Assembly (NCBI GenBank): GCA_963977625.1
Contig: CAXBPX010000077.1
Coordinates: 1-5,212, forward strand
Origin: ZLKRG08 sp963977625
GTDB lineage: Bacteria; Actinomycetota; Actinomycetes; Nanopelagicales; Nanopelagicaceae
Reading direction: 5' to 3'
Length of the DNA: 5,212 nucleotides
Shown: positions 4,862 through 5,212 of the stretch, in pieces
How positions within the stretch are numbered: the stretch's first letter is position 1
How the letters are laid out: each line of letters begins with the position of its first letter
Notes under the pieces: model-generated
Seen by the model: the letters and a program-made list of their open reading frames with translations, nothing else
Told to the model about the DNA's origin: nothing
The model's database searches: none
Position numbers and translations under genes: made by a program

Positions 4862-5212
4862 TTACGCACCACAAGCCAGGTTTTGTGCGGGTAAAACCCC
4901 CGAAATTAGATACTTTTCGACCGCCTGGTCTACACAAGGTTCATCGCGGTTATATCCGGTATGCCCTTCTCCAGATACCGAAATCAGAATTGAATTTAGC
5001 AAAACTTGCGACAACTTAACCGCCCATTGATAAGGAGTAGCCGGATCATTGGTAGTTCCGATTACCATCACTTGAGTTTTCATCGAAATTGGTCCATCAA
5101 TTAATTCATGTTTTGATTTTGGTAGATATTCGCAGTCCATTTCGGAATACATTAGATACTTTCCAAATATCGGTGCTGCGTTTTTTATCTGCTCTTGATC
5201 CGCCCCCGTTGG
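4862..5212 (-). CDS. Alpha/beta hydrolase (tripeptidyl aminopeptidase-like), C-terminal fragment, N-terminus beyond right edge
   Basis: The last 116 residues are visible, and the frame stays open to the right edge. The fragment looks like the TAP-like C-terminal domain that ends secreted actinobacterial peptidases related to Streptomyces SlpD/SlpE. TTNDPATPYQWA (53-64 of the visible part) carries the presumed catalytic Asp56, and SGEGHTGY (80-87) the presumed catalytic His84. Cys27, Cys93 (CVD) and Cys114 near the C-terminus are typical of the family and suggest an extracytoplasmic protein with disulfides. The nucleophile Ser and any signal peptide lie outside the window, so activity cannot be judged. 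It ends 64 nt before the VOC gene on the same strand. The spacer holds one short GCACC/GGTGC hairpin but no clear terminator. Confidence 0.85.
   Translation of the reverse strand, partial: PTGADQEQIKNAAPIFGKYLMYSEMDCEYLPKSKHELIDGPISMKTQVMVIGTTNDPATPYQWAVKLSQVLLNSILISVSGEGHTGYNRDEPCVDQAVEKYLISGVLPAQNLACGA

Noticed and set aside
4686..5030. Plus-strand open frame of 114 aa across the VOC gene start and the hydrolase end
   Set aside because: It is antisense to two recognisable proteins, shows no domain and spans their intergenic gap. It is a shadow frame.
1..5212. CRISPR arrays, insertion sequences or phage genes
   Set aside because: No repeat-spacer pattern, transposase, terminal inverted repeats or phage-like frames are visible on either strand.

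Overview
The window reads as part of an AT-rich, tightly packed bacterial genome, most likely a streamlined actinobacterium (for example an aquatic, Nanopelagicales-like lineage). This is an inference. It rests on a hydrolase with a TAP-like C-terminal domain (common in Actinobacteria), a caa3-type CtaG, a tRNA gene without an encoded CCA end, a CRP/GlxR-like operator, intergenic gaps of only a few bases and AT-biased codon choice. No marker gene is present to settle the taxonomy.

Layout. Positions 1-2978 hold a three-gene minus-strand operon transcribed as cupredoxin, then cytochrome c oxidase subunit II (ctaC), then subunit I (ctaD, cut by the left edge). The genes are separated by 4 nt and by a 1-nt overlap. 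A 161-bp divergent control region (2979-3139) follows, with phased A-tracts, a repeated AGGGTA/TACCCT element and a CRP-like palindrome. On the plus strand lie ctaG (oxidase assembly factor) and an overlapping small membrane protein of unknown function (3140-4055). These converge on a minus-strand pair: a glyoxalase-like/VOC protein (4150-4797) followed by tRNA-Thr(CGT) (4064-4135). At the right edge is the C-terminal end of an alpha/beta hydrolase (4862 to beyond 5212).

How the genes work together. Positions 1-4055 form one respiratory module: a membrane-anchored extracytoplasmic cupredoxin that could pass electrons to CuA of subunit II, the catalytic heme a/heme a3-CuB subunit I, an assembly factor, and a small two-helix protein that may be a further assembly factor or accessory subunit.

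Most notable observation. The oxidase looks like an A-family enzyme with its D-channel residues intact (N176, D187, N194, N255, E334) and its His-Tyr active site intact. Its K-channel residues are replaced in both subunits: subunit I has Leu410 for the channel Lys and Met347 for the channel Ser, and subunit II has Asn107 for the entry Glu. Subunit I also carries an N-terminal extension of about 95 residues with two extra membrane helices. These alignments were made by eye against remembered family sequences, but the key stretches align without gaps.
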